Shown: piece by piece, positions 1 through 12,349 of the stretch | How the letters are laid out: the number at the start of each line of letters is the position of its first letter | Position numbering within the stretch: position 1 is the first letter of the stretch | NCBI GenBank assembly: GCA_943735955.1 | Contig: OX030955.1 | Coordinates: 7,795,769-7,859,768, forward strand | Direction: 5' to 3' | From: Piscicola geometra | Lineage: Eukaryota > Annelida > Clitellata > Hirudinida > Piscicolidae | DNA: 64,000 bases | Program-made: the position numbers and the translations under genes | Notes under the pieces: model-generated | What the model was told of the DNA's origin: nothing | The model's database searches: none | The model's input: only the letters and a program-made list of their open reading frames with translations

Positions 1-300
1 ATAGCGTGGACGAGGTGTGGTGAGGGCCGTGTGGAGTGTATATATGGACTGGTGCGCTGGAAATTCGTGTTTCGCAAAGCATTCTCAGCATTGATCGATC
101 GAAGCTTTCCAGCCTAGAACATTGTTTTATCTTTTTTGAAGTGTGGACATTTCAGAAAAGTGAATTCGCTGGTGAAGTTGTCGAACAGTTCATGTAAGAG
201 TCGTCAAAAAAAATTTAGATCTTGAAAGAATTGAATGTTGCGTTTTTGCTTGCGTTGTGAAAGAACCGATCAAAGGCGATTCTTAAATTCTGAAGGGTAA
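1..300 (+). promoter_or_regulatory. possible promoter / 5' untranslated exon (weak)
   Basis: This end is less AT-rich than what follows and has a TATA-like TATATATGG at about 38-46. Around 294-304 the sequence reads GAAGGGTAAATA, which resembles a 5' splice site. A TATA element followed by a short untranslated exon upstream of the CELF coding start would look like this. No ATG-led conserved coding is visible, and AT-rich DNA throws up such motifs often. This is inference only, and it could equally be ordinary intron. Confidence 0.18.
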
Positions 301-3284
301 ATAACTGTCGAGTCATCCGAGCCTAAGCTTGTTTGTTCTTCTTGAATCCCAGAGGCTCCAACTAAAGGTGCTTTTGAGCTTCAACAGTTCTCAACTCGCG
401 CATCAATATTTTTCTAATCTCGATTCATCGTTTTTATTTAGGACGAAATGATCAATTTTTATTTTCAAAAGGCTTAAACAAAATAATCTATTGTATTTTT
501 AAACTATTAAGTTGAGAAAGCCTTGAAGACAAACGTTAATTAGGAGCTCAGATGAGCTTTAAAAATATCAAATACAAAACAAACTTATAAATGAATAAAA
601 CAATAAATATCGGACCATCAAAAATAAAACTTAAATTTCTTATAAAGCTAAGAAATCGATAGAAAGATAAAGAAAAATGTGAAAAAATAGAAGAGAAGGG
701 AGGCATAAATAGATGGAATGAAAAAAAATAAAAAGCAGTTTTTATAAGAAGACATGACACTGGGCAGGAATAGAGGCATGAATGAGAATATAAATACAAC
801 GAGAGCCAAGGAATATCGAAAAAAACTTGAAATGAACGAAAAAACGTAAAGAAAAATAGTTTAAAACTGAAAATGACTAAAAGACGCTTTATACAAGATG
901 TATTTTTAATTCACTTCAATATTAAAGGCAAACAGATGTTATAAGAAAATAGTTTCAACGTGTCCCATCTGATGAGCGCAGAGTGAAAAGGCAAACAAAT
1001 ACTAAATGACAAATTGAAATTAAATTTTCTAAAGGGTATTCTCACCAGACACGAATTTGTATATTTTACACACAAAACATGTCGTACACATACATGAAAG
1101 ACATAAAAACACACAGAGACCCACCCACACTAAGACAAACTTATTCTTCCAAAGATTATAGCTCAAGTCAACAGCACATCTCTAATTTATAGACTATAAA
1201 TAAATAAATATAATCTGTCAAAAATGACAGTTTCTCGAAACATAAGTACTTACATATGAAGACACATAAAAACACACGAAGACACCTAAAAACACATGTT
1301 AATTCCGTGCCGTCATGCCACCAATCCATTTGTGCTTGTTCGATCCGCATTAACATTAGCATATTTAATGCACTGCTTCTTTCAGCCTGCCTCTCTAACC
1401 AGACCGCACTCCGAACAGCATTTGAAAGTCGGAAATCACCAAAAAATTAGTTAACTTTTTTTTAATATTCTACGATTAAAGCTATAAAAATGTTGTAAAT
1501 ATGACTAAACATTGATTCTCAAATGGGTCAAAGTAATTCGTGAAACTATCTGCGATGCTGTAGAGATGCCATCGCATGGGTGCGTAATAGGGCTTCTATT
1601 TCTTTCTACTCCTCTCTATTTTTTATAGTTTTTTCTATTTCTTTCTATTTGCGTTTGTGCTTTTATTTTTTTAATCTTTTTTTTGCATATTTGCCTGTGC
1701 TTTCGTTCAGAGTCCACAGGTCCATCATGGGTAAATTGTATTAATGCTTTTTAAAATATTTTTTAATGTTATTATTTCCTTTCAAATAATTATTTTTAAG
1801 CACTTTGTATCATCGAAATACGTTTTAATCTTTATTTATCTTGAATTTGGGTCTAATAGAAGGCAAACAGTTTTCAGTTTAAATTTTCAAATGAACGCAA
1901 ATGATTGAGAAATGTTTATTGATACAGATATAGCGTGAAGACACACTCTGAGTCCTATAAATTCAACTCAAATATTTTGGATAGTTTATTTTTAAAAAGA
2001 CTTCTAGAAACGGCGTTTAATTAAATTTAACTTCTTTTTTTCCATCATCATTATCAGCATCATCCACATTCTCGCCGAACGATCAAAACATTTTTTTTTG
2101 AAGCGCAACAAAATACTTTTCCACAGCTGTCTGTTCCCTGCCCATGATTTCAACTGCTTGACTTCATGTGTTGGCTGCCTTGGATCGATATACGACAAGA
2201 TTTGTTGTCGATATAACATCTTTGGTCTGCTGAGACATTTTCGTGTTTTCATCTCGGATTCGTAGAAAAGTTCATCTGTGGTTGACAATGGGCAGTGATT
2301 GTGAGTTGGCGCTTGCGATTGCAGGACTGTTGGATTTGAGGCAATCACCCTTGATTATTATGCAACAATCCTTATTCACAGCTTTGAAATAGAGATGCAG
2401 AAGGGTTGAAAGATGCGAATCTTGAGAAAATGTTCAGCTTGGGTGGGCGCTGAATCTTTTGTAGCATCATGAAAGCTGCCACGCAAGCCTGATTTGAATT
2501 CTGACATTGTGATCTGTGGACACCAGCATAGGGTTCAAGGTATTTTAAGTTTTCTATGATTGGAAAGATAGCACTGGTCTGAGGTGCTTTTCTGAACTTG
2601 TGGTAGAGCGGGAATGTCTTACTTTCCCGTACAAGTGTGACACTTGTACACTGCTTCTGGGTTGTTCGTTGTCACTTAAATGTGTTCAACCGCCCTTTTA
2701 CAACTTTGATTCTCTTTGCTGCTGGAAAACCAAGCTTTTCTCCACACTTTCATTTTACTGAAAAAACCTTAATAAATAAAATTTAAAAAAAAGTCGTTTG
2801 AAAGAAAACTAAATAAAATGCATAACACCTTCTTAGCGGCGGTTAAATTAAATATGCGCAAACGTGACTAAGCCCTTCTGCAGACCATTCAAAAAATTAA
2901 TTGTCGCCGAATTTACTTCATTAGGAAATGCCTTTTACGCAAGCACAATGCAGTCGGCAAGCTTTGACAAGTCCTATTCAAATGTTTAAACTTTCTTGTT
3001 GACGATTTTTAATCAAATCCATCAACCTTTCAAAGAACAAAATTCATTAATTGTCAATTTAATTATTTATTGAAAAAAAGTAGTATATAAAAACAAAATA
3101 TATAAATGAATGCTTCAAAAACAGTCATGAATAAATTTCACCCACCTGTATTTCTAAACAACATAGTTGCCAGACCTTCAAAACAACTAATTAAATTTTC
3201 ATCGCCTACAAAGCAATTACCTCCCAACACCAGCACACAACACTGCATAATCACCTCCACACTGTCTAATTCCCACCACGGCAG
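301..3284. other. AT-rich upstream or 5' intron sequence, no gene seen
   Basis: No open frame here carries a recognisable protein; short frames on both strands are low-complexity Phe/Ile/Leu or Lys/Asn translations of AT-rich DNA. The stretch ends in CTAAT followed by a pyrimidine/A-rich run and GCAG at 3281-3284. That looks like a branch point and 3' splice site directly before the ATG at 3285, so the last part is probably an intron separating a 5' untranslated exon from the first coding exon. Confidence 0.5.
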
Positions 3285-3870
3285 ATGCAGCACGCAAACT
3301 CAGTGCCAGCTTCAAGCCGTCTGCTGGTCGCTTCGTCAGGCTACGGAAACCACAGCAGCATCATGCCGCCCCAGCAGCCACCTCTCTTGCCCTACCAACA
3401 CTCTTCAGCCCCTCGTAACCAGCCACTGTACCTCTCCAACTACGCGCCCTCCTTTGTTGCCATCTCGACCAGCACCAACCTCGCTCCCACCACCAACGTC
3501 TACACCAACAACAACGCTTCAACCTTCCAAAACTCAAACATGCGGTCTGCCAACACGAACAACTACCAACACGCTACAAGCATCGCTTCTTCCAACAACA
3601 CTGCTGCCACAATCAACAACAACAACAACAAATTTCAATCAGCTGCAAACACATCTGCTTCAACATCGTCATCATCCTCCTCTTCTTCTTTCTCTTCATC
3701 ATCTTCTTCCTCCTCCTCAGTTCCCCTCAAAGATGCAGACGCCATCAAGCTGTTTGTGGGTCAGATCCCGAGGAACCTGCTGGAGGGAGACCTGAGACCC
3801 ATCTTCGAGGAGTTTGGCCAGATCTACGAGTTCACCGTCCTCAAGGACCGCACCACTGGGCTGCATAAAG
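3285..3870 (+). CDS. CELF: CELF/Bruno-like RNA-binding protein, coding exon 1 (N-terminus and first half of RRM1)
   Basis: CELF proteins bind UG-rich RNA and control alternative splicing, translation and mRNA decay in nucleus and cytoplasm. This exon encodes residues 1-195 plus one base. Residues 1-150 are a low-complexity Pro/Asn/Ser leader, with an Asn run near 111-115 and a Ser run near 128-145. Residues 151-195 begin RRM1: RNP2 is the LFVGQI stretch near 156-161, followed by [17 protein letters not shown] and ending TTGLHK, very close to vertebrate CELF3-6. The start at 3285 is the first ATG after an in-frame TAA at 3267-3269. It sits immediately after a GCAG acceptor-like site, so the ATG may open the exon, or could be internal to a longer protein joined from upstream. 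The donor GTTCAA after AAAG is poor, but phase 1 (Gly split) fits the next exon exactly. Confidence 0.9.
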
Positions 3871-4674
3871 GTTCAATGCATAGATGGATGAATGGATGCA
3901 TGCATGGATGCATGGTAAGACGAGTGAAGAGACAATAGCAGATGAATTGATCAAGGATGCATGGATTCATGAATGGTAAATAGACGAAAACTCGTTTTAC
4001 TTAATAAAATGAAAACTGATAAAAAAAAATGCTCTATTGAAATCAAGGAAAGTTATATTTTTTTAAATTGATAAAGAAACATTCAAAAGTATTTAAATAT
4101 TCATACTATCCACAATAATAATAAGTATAATAAAAGGTATATTAATAATTATTATTGTTCAAAATATTCATAACCAATAAAACGAAAAAGCACTTGAAGA
4201 CGATGCAAGAAGATTAAAAAATAGTAAATATTTAAAATTAATCACGATTTTTTTAGCTTTTGGCGCATGTATAAATTAAATTGACATAAGCATGTCTTAA
4301 TTATAATTTTGAAAGACAAAAAACGTGATAATAAAAAAAATAATTATTGAAACAGAAAAAAATTATTTCAATTAAATTTTTGTTAACTTTAAATACAAAA
4401 TTACATTGAAAAGCCCCATTTCCTACACATGACAGGCAAATAACACTTTTCGTTTGCCATACTTTCTATTTAGACTGTCTACGTTTTCAAAAAGTCTGAT
4501 AGAATTCCATTATTTGTTTGCATTTCATAGACTCTACTTGATATGTTAATCGATTAATCCACCACTTCATTTAATTGCCTGTCCACTTAACTCCATATCC
4601 ATCCATCGATGCACCCATTCAACTACCCACTCAACCATCCACCCGTGCATGCAGTCATTCATCTACCAACACAG
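3871..4674 (+). other. CELF intron 1
   Basis: This 804-bp intron splits the Gly codon inside RRM1 RNP1. It opens with a degenerate ATGGATG/ATGCATGG repeat (about 3878-3975), continues very AT-rich with no coding signal, and ends with a CATCCATCC-type pyrimidine-rich run and the acceptor ACACAG at 4669-4674. Confidence 0.85.
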
Positions 4675-4757
4675 GATGCGCCTTCTTGACCTACTGTCAG
4701 CGAGAGAGCGCCCTGGCAGCACAGAAAGCCCTGCACGAGCAGAAGACCATGTTCGGA
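4675..4757 (+). CDS. CELF: CELF/Bruno-like RNA-binding protein, coding exon 2 (second half of RRM1)
   Basis: This 83-nt exon encodes residues 196-223. It begins with the RNP1 block GCAFLTY, followed by [21 protein letters not shown], the second helix and last strand of RRM1. The RNP1 Phe that stacks on RNA is present. It enters in phase 1 (G|GA = Gly) and leaves in phase 0, with a consensus GTGAGT donor at 4758. Vertebrate CELF genes have an 83-nt exon at exactly this place, which strongly supports both borders. The usual TLPG at the end of the exon is TMFG here. The next exon is almost 41 kb downstream. Confidence 0.95.
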
Positions 4758-5165
4758 GTGAGTTGCGCGCTATATCATTAAAAATAATAATTTAAATTAT
4801 GTTTAAAAATTTAGTTTTTATTCTTTTTAAATTTAGTTGGTTTCTCAATCTTTTTTAGAAGCTGGAGTTTTTAATTTTCCATTTTTATTTTTACCTATTT
4901 ACTTTAAATAAACTCAATTCATTGAAATCGATGGGAAAATAATCTTTCTAATACAACTTTAAAATGGTTTCCAAGGATATTTTAATTGTCTTAAAAAATA
5001 TTTAAAGTTGTTTTCTTTTTCTTGCACTTCTCAAGCTGTGTTTTCGGTATGTTCGATGCATCTATATGCAAAGTGTATGGTGCAAAATACTTTCCAAATG
5101 GAAACTTCGCCTGCATTACAATGAGCTTCCTGCGTTGTAGCCCAATATCTTTCCCATCCTATCCT

Positions 5166-5455
5166 CCACTACACTACACTACACTACACTGCACTACACT
5201 ACACTACGCTACACTACACTACACTACACTACACTACACTACACTACACTACACTACACTACACTACACTACACTACACTACACTACACTACACTACACT
5301 ACACTACACTACACTACACTACACTACACTACACTACACTACACTACACTACACTACACTACACTACACTACACTACACTACACTACACTACACTACACT
5401 ACACTACACTACACTACACTACACTACACTACACTACAGTACAATACACTACACT
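5166..5455. repeat. (CACTA)n pentanucleotide array
   Basis: Nearly perfect tandem CACTA pentamer, over 50 copies, with a few substitutions near both ends (GCACTA, ACGCTA, ACAGTACAAT). The unit is 5 bp and stop-free in this register, so it gives a meaningless repeat translation (TLHYT). It passes straight into related degenerate sequence and then a 20-bp minisatellite. Confidence 0.95.
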
Positions 5456-5524
5456 ACGCCCTGCCACATCTAACTACACTACACTTCCCCATTGTACACA
5501 CACTGCAAAACATTATCCTACACT

Positions 5525-5613
5525 GTACGACACTATACTACACCGTACGACACTATACTACACCGTACGACACTATACTACACCGTACGACACTATACTA
5601 CACCGTACGACAA
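5525..5613. repeat. 20-bp minisatellite, about 4.4 copies
   Basis: Four perfect copies of GTACGACACTATACTACACC start at 5525, 5545, 5565 and 5585, with a partial fifth at 5605. The unit contains CTACACC, so it probably arose from the neighbouring CACTA array by local duplication. Confidence 0.95.
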
Positions 5614-5855
5614 CAAAAATACATGACACGCCATCGCAAAACATCACACAAAACACAAAAGGAGAACGGCCCTACTGTTGAAACAAAAATTAAAAAATTG
5701 TGTTTTTTCTTTTTTTTCAAAAAACGGGTTAAATTCATAAACAATATGTATACTATAAGCCACATAAGATTAAAATAGTTTTTTGAGTTTGATTAATACT
5801 TGCTTAATGTGGTGATTTCCATCCTTAACAAACTTCCTTTTTAGTCACACACGCA

Positions 5856-5966
5856 CACAACCATGCACAGACACACGCACACAACAACACACAGACACAC
5901 GCACACAACAACACACAGGCACACGCACACAACAACACACAGACACACGCACACAAGCATGCACTA
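5856..5966. repeat. 24-bp CA-rich minisatellite
   Basis: About four copies of a 24-bp unit of the type CACACAGACACACGCACACAACAA, differing by single bases (CAGGCAC in one copy). It is flanked by degenerate CACA with CATGCAC at each end. Confidence 0.9.
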
Positions 5967-5967
5967 G

Positions 5968-8913
5968 TACACAGAGACTCTTTTCCAATTTATTAAAGGC
6001 ATTCAGTGGAAGTCATAGCAGGCATTCAGACTTGAAGAGAGGTCCTTTGAAATGTCTCTGAAGATCCTCTCTGAGGCAGCTTTAATGTCAAGCCTCTCCA
6101 GAGCATTCAGCAGCGGCCCACTTCATACACTTATGCCAATTTCCGCTGACCCGTAATCATTTCAGCATCACTCAGATCTGTCTGTCTTTTCATCGTCCCT
6201 TATCCATCCACTCATCCTCTCCCACTATCCATCTTCATTTATCACCCACCGCTTCTTTCCTCTGTTTGTCTTCTGCAACGATGACATCTGACCAGCCTGC
6301 ACAACATTCATAACTCATTCGTCTTTATTCTTTCGTTTTTTGTTTTGACCTCGGTAACATTTTCAATTTTTTTACTTTTAAAAACATCTTACAGTGATTT
6401 CAAGATTTGTTGAAGCCACTGTTTAACCTAGTTAAGCTCATTTATTCCGCATCATATAAAAATTTATTTGATTGATTGTTAATTGAATCTCACCAAATTC
6501 AGTCTTTCTATTTTCAATTCCTTTCTCTGTCTCTCATTTCTTTTAAGCATAATTTATCAAGATGCTGTCTAGTGAGCTCACAATTCTCTTCTTTCCGTTT
6601 CCTTCCCCAAAATCGACTTGCAAGAGGATTAGAGTAATTATCGTTCTTAAATATTTTTCCTTCAACCATAATAAAGTTCAAGTTCCCTGATTCATGATTA
6701 TTTTGATTCAAAAGTAAGCCTCATGGAATAAAAGGTTTTTTTGAATAATGCAACACGCGAATCATCAAAGGAAATGCACTGAGAATGCGACCGGTTTTTT
6801 AAAGTTCATATGAAACATCTTTCAAAATGATGTTCAAGACAATTGTCATCAAAAGGTTATTTTCATTCGCTTATAGTCTTTATTAAAATAAAGCATATTT
6901 AGTTTTAAAAGTACTTTAATAAATATTTATTCAATAAAAAATTATTCAAATACTTAGAAAATTATTCAAATAACTTCAAGTAATCAAAGTAAAATAAAGA
7001 TCCAAGTAACATCACATAAAACTTTAATAAATTCAAATATCAAAAATGAAAATAATAAATAATCAAAAGTATATTATATTCCATAAAAGAATATTATTAG
7101 AGCGCTTCGTTAAGTTTGCATGTCGAGGAATAATGCAGTCTAAATCCAGTATTTTATGTCTTTTGCCCGTAAACTTTTGATCCTACCTTCTCTTTATGCC
7201 CTCGCTTCTTTGAGGCTTCATTCATATTTCTTCATCTTTAACAAGCTGTTATATGCTTTATTAGGATGAATTCAGAGACGTTAAATAGTAAACACTGTTA
7301 AAACTTTGTTTTTTTTCTCATTCATCATTATTTTTTGTCCCCTCAGTCTTCACAGTGTCTGCGCTAATAAAAAAAATTAATTTGAGCGTAAAAAAATAAT
7401 TTTTACACTAAAATGAAAGAATTTGAATTAAAATAATTAATTTGAATAAGATTTTTTCAAAATAATAAATAGCTTGTTAATCTTCGATAAAAAATACGTT
7501 TTTCGCATTTGGCAAATACGTGCATGCGTTGGCGCAAAAAGTCAAAACTAAAAACAAATGAAAAATGAATTTAAATTATAAATGATGCCAAGAAAAATGA
7601 AGGCGATAAATAGAATCCTCAAGTTTTAGAAAGTTAATGAATTATTGGTGGGAATGGGTGAATTAAAAAAGGAAGAAAAAGTATTCATGATGGTAAGATT
7701 AGTTTAACGAGTGTTAGACTGTTTTTCTTCATTTAAATCAGTGCCGTAAGCATTGCTTTCTTGGAAGGTTGAGAAGATTTAGCCCTTGATGAGACATGCA
7801 GGCAAAGAATAGTGGGGCTTACTCCATCAAACCGCCTGAATATTTCATGCTGTAATTATGAACTTTATTTTCAGCCATTAAAAACTTAAAAGAAGTATAA
7901 CTCTCAACGCCGCGTCTTGAAAGCATCATTAATTCAAAGCATTTTTCACACATATTTTCAGCTTCTTTCTCCGAGCTTATTCACAATTTTAGCTAGTTTA
8001 TGCGTTTGGCAGCCTTTTATATTAAAAAAAATAGATAAAAAGTTAATAAAAAATTATTTCAAGCATCTTCCGAAATAACTTTCCACGATATCTTCTCTGG
8101 TTGCCACAGAAACCTGAAAGCTCAAATCATTGTGTTCATTTTTTGCGGTTTTGTGGCTGTGTTAGTTTTTGTGTGCGCGCGTGATATACTTTCCGAACGA
8201 TTGAAATCGAGTTGACAGGAAGGCCCATGTTCAAGGTATCTGAGACACCCTCTCAAAGACACTCCACAAACAGTGCAAAGTCTTGGAAAAATCTTTCCAA
8301 GCACCAAACAACTATAAGTTGCAGTCTATAACTAACTTGAGGAATACAAAGTGTCTACATTTCAAACCGCCATCAGTAAATTCGATGGGCAGCACAAGTA
8401 GGACAGCAGTGCTTATAATCAGCTCATGTGGTGTCTGTTAGGCGCAGAAAAAATTTATAAATAATCTAGACAATAATTAAATAAATAATTGGAAAAAAGA
8501 CAAAAAAGAAAAACTAAAAAAGGAAGAACAATAAGAAAAAATGAAGGTGACGATGAAGTAGGAACACAACGGTCGTAGAAGATTCACGAAGGCGTTGTGG
8601 GGAGCCATGCTGCAGAGAAGTCGAATGAAAACAAAATTGATCCATGAAAAACCAAATAAAAAGTATTGGATAAAAAACTTTTAGAATACTAAAATAAAAA
8701 AAATAAAAAAATATAAATGTATCCGCAAAAACAGCTCATAATAAAATGAAACAAAAGGGTGTGTAGGTCAAGCAACAACGACTTCTTCGTAAAGGCTAAG
8801 AATGCATGTTGATACGATTAATACAGGAATTGAGCAAGAAATCAAAAAATTTGGTTCGTATAGCGGCAGTGGGGCTTCCGTTCATGCACGTGCAATGGGT
8901 GTGTCTGGTAAAC
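5968..8913. other. intronic AT-rich stretch without gene
   Basis: The part at 5990-6150 has somewhat higher GC with several CTCTGA/GAGAGG motifs but no open frame of interest. The rest is strongly AT-rich with runs of A or T. Short frames on both strands (for example 6514-6711 and 8122-8307, minus) have no recognisable domain, coding bias or splice context. Confidence 0.6.
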
Positions 8914-9622
<709 letters not shown>

Positions 9623-9723
9623 CTGAAGACTTGTTGAGTCTTGTCGTGCCAGGCATGCAACAAGGCATGAATGTCTGCTGCCTTTCGGTCTGCATGAGTG
9701 GAAGATGGTTAGATGGAAGGATG

Positions 9724-9925
9724 AATGAGGAGAAGGGTGAGTAGAGAGGTGAGTGAATGGGTGGATGAGTGAAAGGAGAAATTAGTGAAAAGAGAAATGA
9801 GTGAAAGGAGAAATTAGTGAAAAGAGAAATGAGTGGAAGGATGGATGAGTGGAAGGATGGATGAGTGGAAGGATGGATGAGTGGAAGGATGGATGAGTGG
9901 AAGGATGGATGAGTGGAAGGGTGAG
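9724..9925. repeat. GAGTGGAAGGATGGAT-type minisatellites
   Basis: Two 32-bp purine-rich copies (GTGAAAGGAGAAATTA...) lie at about 9770-9833. They are followed by about six copies of a 16-bp unit GTGGAAGGATGGATGA at about 9833-9920. Degenerate GGATGAGTG continues on both sides to about 10110. Confidence 0.9.
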
Positions 9926-10213
9926 TGGAGAGATGAGTGAATTGGTGGATAAATAATTCGATGGTTGAACGGATGAGTGAGTGACGGTTATATAAAAAGA
10001 ATAATTTTCCATTGGATGGATGAGTAGATGGATGGATGATTAGATGAATGAATGAGATGAAAAAACCGAAAGGTTGATGGGAAGTAAGCTAGATGGATGG
10101 ATGGAAAGAGAGGAAAGGAACCTCAGATGAGAAAAAGCAAGCAAAGAAGGCAAGACATGTTCTCGAACGATCTCTCTTGTGTCTGATCATGTCTTTTTTC
10201 AACGACTCTAATC

Positions 10214-10505
10214 TTCTTTTTATCATCATCATCATCGTTCTCAGCATCATAATCATCAACGTTGTCATCATCATCATAATTATCATCATCATCTTCCTCC
10301 TCATCATCATAATCATCATCGCCAGCATTGCCTTCTACTTCATCATCATCAACTTAATCTTCTTTCCCATTATTTTCATCTTCATCATCACTTCATTTTT
10401 GACTTCGTATGTCGTCATAGAAACATGATAATCATTGTCATCATTTTTACAATTATCATTATCACAACTACCACCACCACCACATCATCATCATCATCAT
10501 CATTC
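10214..10505. repeat. degenerate (CAT)n region
   Basis: Interrupted ATC/CAT trinucleotides with CATAAT, CTTCCTC and CCACCA variants. The orientation on the sense strand is CAT, as in the other trinucleotide arrays of this intron. Confidence 0.85.
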
Positions 10506-10640
10506 ATGCCATTATTCAATTTTTAGTTACTTCCTGAATCAAGTGTGACGTTTTTTCAATGTTTTTTCAAAAAGTCAAATTTCAGAAATCAATGAGCACT
10601 TAAGAAAATAATATAATTAACAATAAAGAGCATTATTATA

Positions 10641-10777
10641 GTGGCTTATAACCCGAACTGTGTTTTAAGCCACTAGGGCTGCAAATTTTCCTTCACGTCT
10701 ATTGACCATACTTAGGTAACTAGAGCATCCTTTGCACTCGAACCTAGGACCATTCACTATTGGCTATCCGTTCACCA
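10641..10777 (-). mobile_element. tRNA-derived SINE, internally deleted copy
   Basis: Read on the minus strand, the element begins GGTGAACGGATAGC and has a Pol III box B (GGTTCGAGTGCAA, + coordinates 10732-10744). It continues with a body shared with the copy at 13327-13473 (TGCAGCC, AGTGGC, GTTCGGGTTATA) and ends TAAGCCAC. Compared with that copy, about 28 bp after TAGC is missing, which removes most of box A and the D-arm-like hairpin. The copy is therefore probably inactive. Its last 40 bp match the 3' ends of the LINE copies at 16.7 and 43.6 kb. Confidence 0.8.
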
Positions 10778-11114
10778 AATTCCCATTTTTGCTTGAGATC
10801 TGGAAAGCAAAGTTAAAGAAAGTTGATCATTCATTAATTTTTAAAATGGGAAAAAAATTTAAGTTTAAAAAATGAATTTATAAAAAACGTTGAAGATAAA
10901 AAATGGAATTATAATTCGAAGAGATTTAGTTTTAGTGTGGAAATATGAGATTAAGGCGTTGAGTGGCGGAGATTAAATTTCAAAGTTTAGGGTGGGCAGG
11001 CATGAGATATATGAATGACGATTATTAATTCTAGAAATTGCCGTTAAGTTTAACGGCGCCGTCCATCAGGCTGCTATCCTCTTGCCTTGATGAATCCGCG
11101 TTTGGCATCATCAT

Positions 11115-11288
11115 TAGCACTTCATCATTTTCATCATCACCATTAGCATCTCATCATTTTCATCATCATCAGTAGCACCTCATCATTTTCATAATCACCA
11201 TTAGCATCTCATCATTTTCATAATCATCATTAGCACTTCATCATTTTCATCATCATCATTAGCACTTCATCGTTTCTATTATCATCAT
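11115..11288. repeat. 29-bp minisatellite, six copies
   Basis: Six successive 29-bp units begin TAGCAC or TAGCAT and contain TCATCATTTTCAT, alternating CATCACCAT and CATCATCAT at their ends. The last unit has diverged (TCGTTTCTATTA). Confidence 0.9.
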
Positions 11289-11599
11289 TATTTATAGAGT
11301 TATCATTATCCTCACTATCATCATCATCCCTATAATTGTCTAAAAGCTTGACGTGTGCGCAGGCTCAGAGCATAATGATGGTGAATATTGCAACAATCAT
11401 CATCAAGATTTTCTTTGGCATCAACATGTAGTAGAAGAAACCCTACGACTTTGTGGAGTTTTGTGAGGAAGCATAAGTGGCCATTTTTGAGAACGTAAGC
11501 CTGCCTAGCTCAAAGGTCTAATCACTTTTTATATTAACTCATGACATAACCACAACCAATCGTCATCAGCATCGTCGCATCATTTCCCCATCCATCTAT

Positions 11600-12290
11600 C
11601 CATCCCATCATCACTCTATCATCATCATCCCATCATCACCCCATCATCACCCCATCATCACCCCATCATCACTCTATCATCATCACCCCATCATCACTCT
11701 ATCATCATCATCCCATCATCACTCTATCATCATCACCCCATCATCACTCTATCATCATCACCCCATCATCACTCTATCATCATCATTCCATCATCACTCT
11801 ATCATCATCACCCCATCATCACTCTATCATCATCACCCCATCATCACTCTATCATCATCATCATCCCATCATCATGTCATCATCTCCCCATCATCACCCC
11901 ATCATCTCCCCATCATCACTCCATCATCACCCCTTCATCACTCTATCATCATCACCCCATCATCACTCTATCATCATCATCATCCCATCATCATGTCATC
12001 ATCTCCCCATCATCACCCCATCATCACCCCTTCATCACCCCATCATCACCCCTTCATCACCCCATCATCACCCCATCATCACCCCTTCATCACCCCATCA
12101 TCACCCCTTCATCACCCCATCATCACCCCATCATCACCCCATCATCACCCCATCATCACCCCATCATCAACCCATCATCACCCCATCATCATGTCATCAT
12201 CACCCCATCATCACCCCATCATCACCCCATCATCACCCCATCATCACCCCATCATCACACCTTCATCACCCCATCATCACGTCATCATCT
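11600..12290. repeat. ATC-rich higher-order minisatellite block
   Basis: About eight copies of a 25-bp unit (ACTCTATCATCATCACC CCATCATC type) run from 11671 to about 11870. They are followed by an array of the 11-bp unit CCATCATCACC to about 12290, with CTTCATCACC and ATGTCATCATC variants. Ser/Pro/His frames across it are repeat translations. Confidence 0.93.
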
Positions 12291-12349
12291 CCCATCAAAC
12301 ACCCCTATCCTCCCAGCATCCACGTAATCCTCTCTGAAATGGAATAACA

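Noticed and set aside
3106..3795. 229-residue Thr/Pro/Leu-rich frame overlapping exon 1
   Set aside because: Shadow of the CELF frame; the frame at 3285 carries the RRM1 signature, this one does not.
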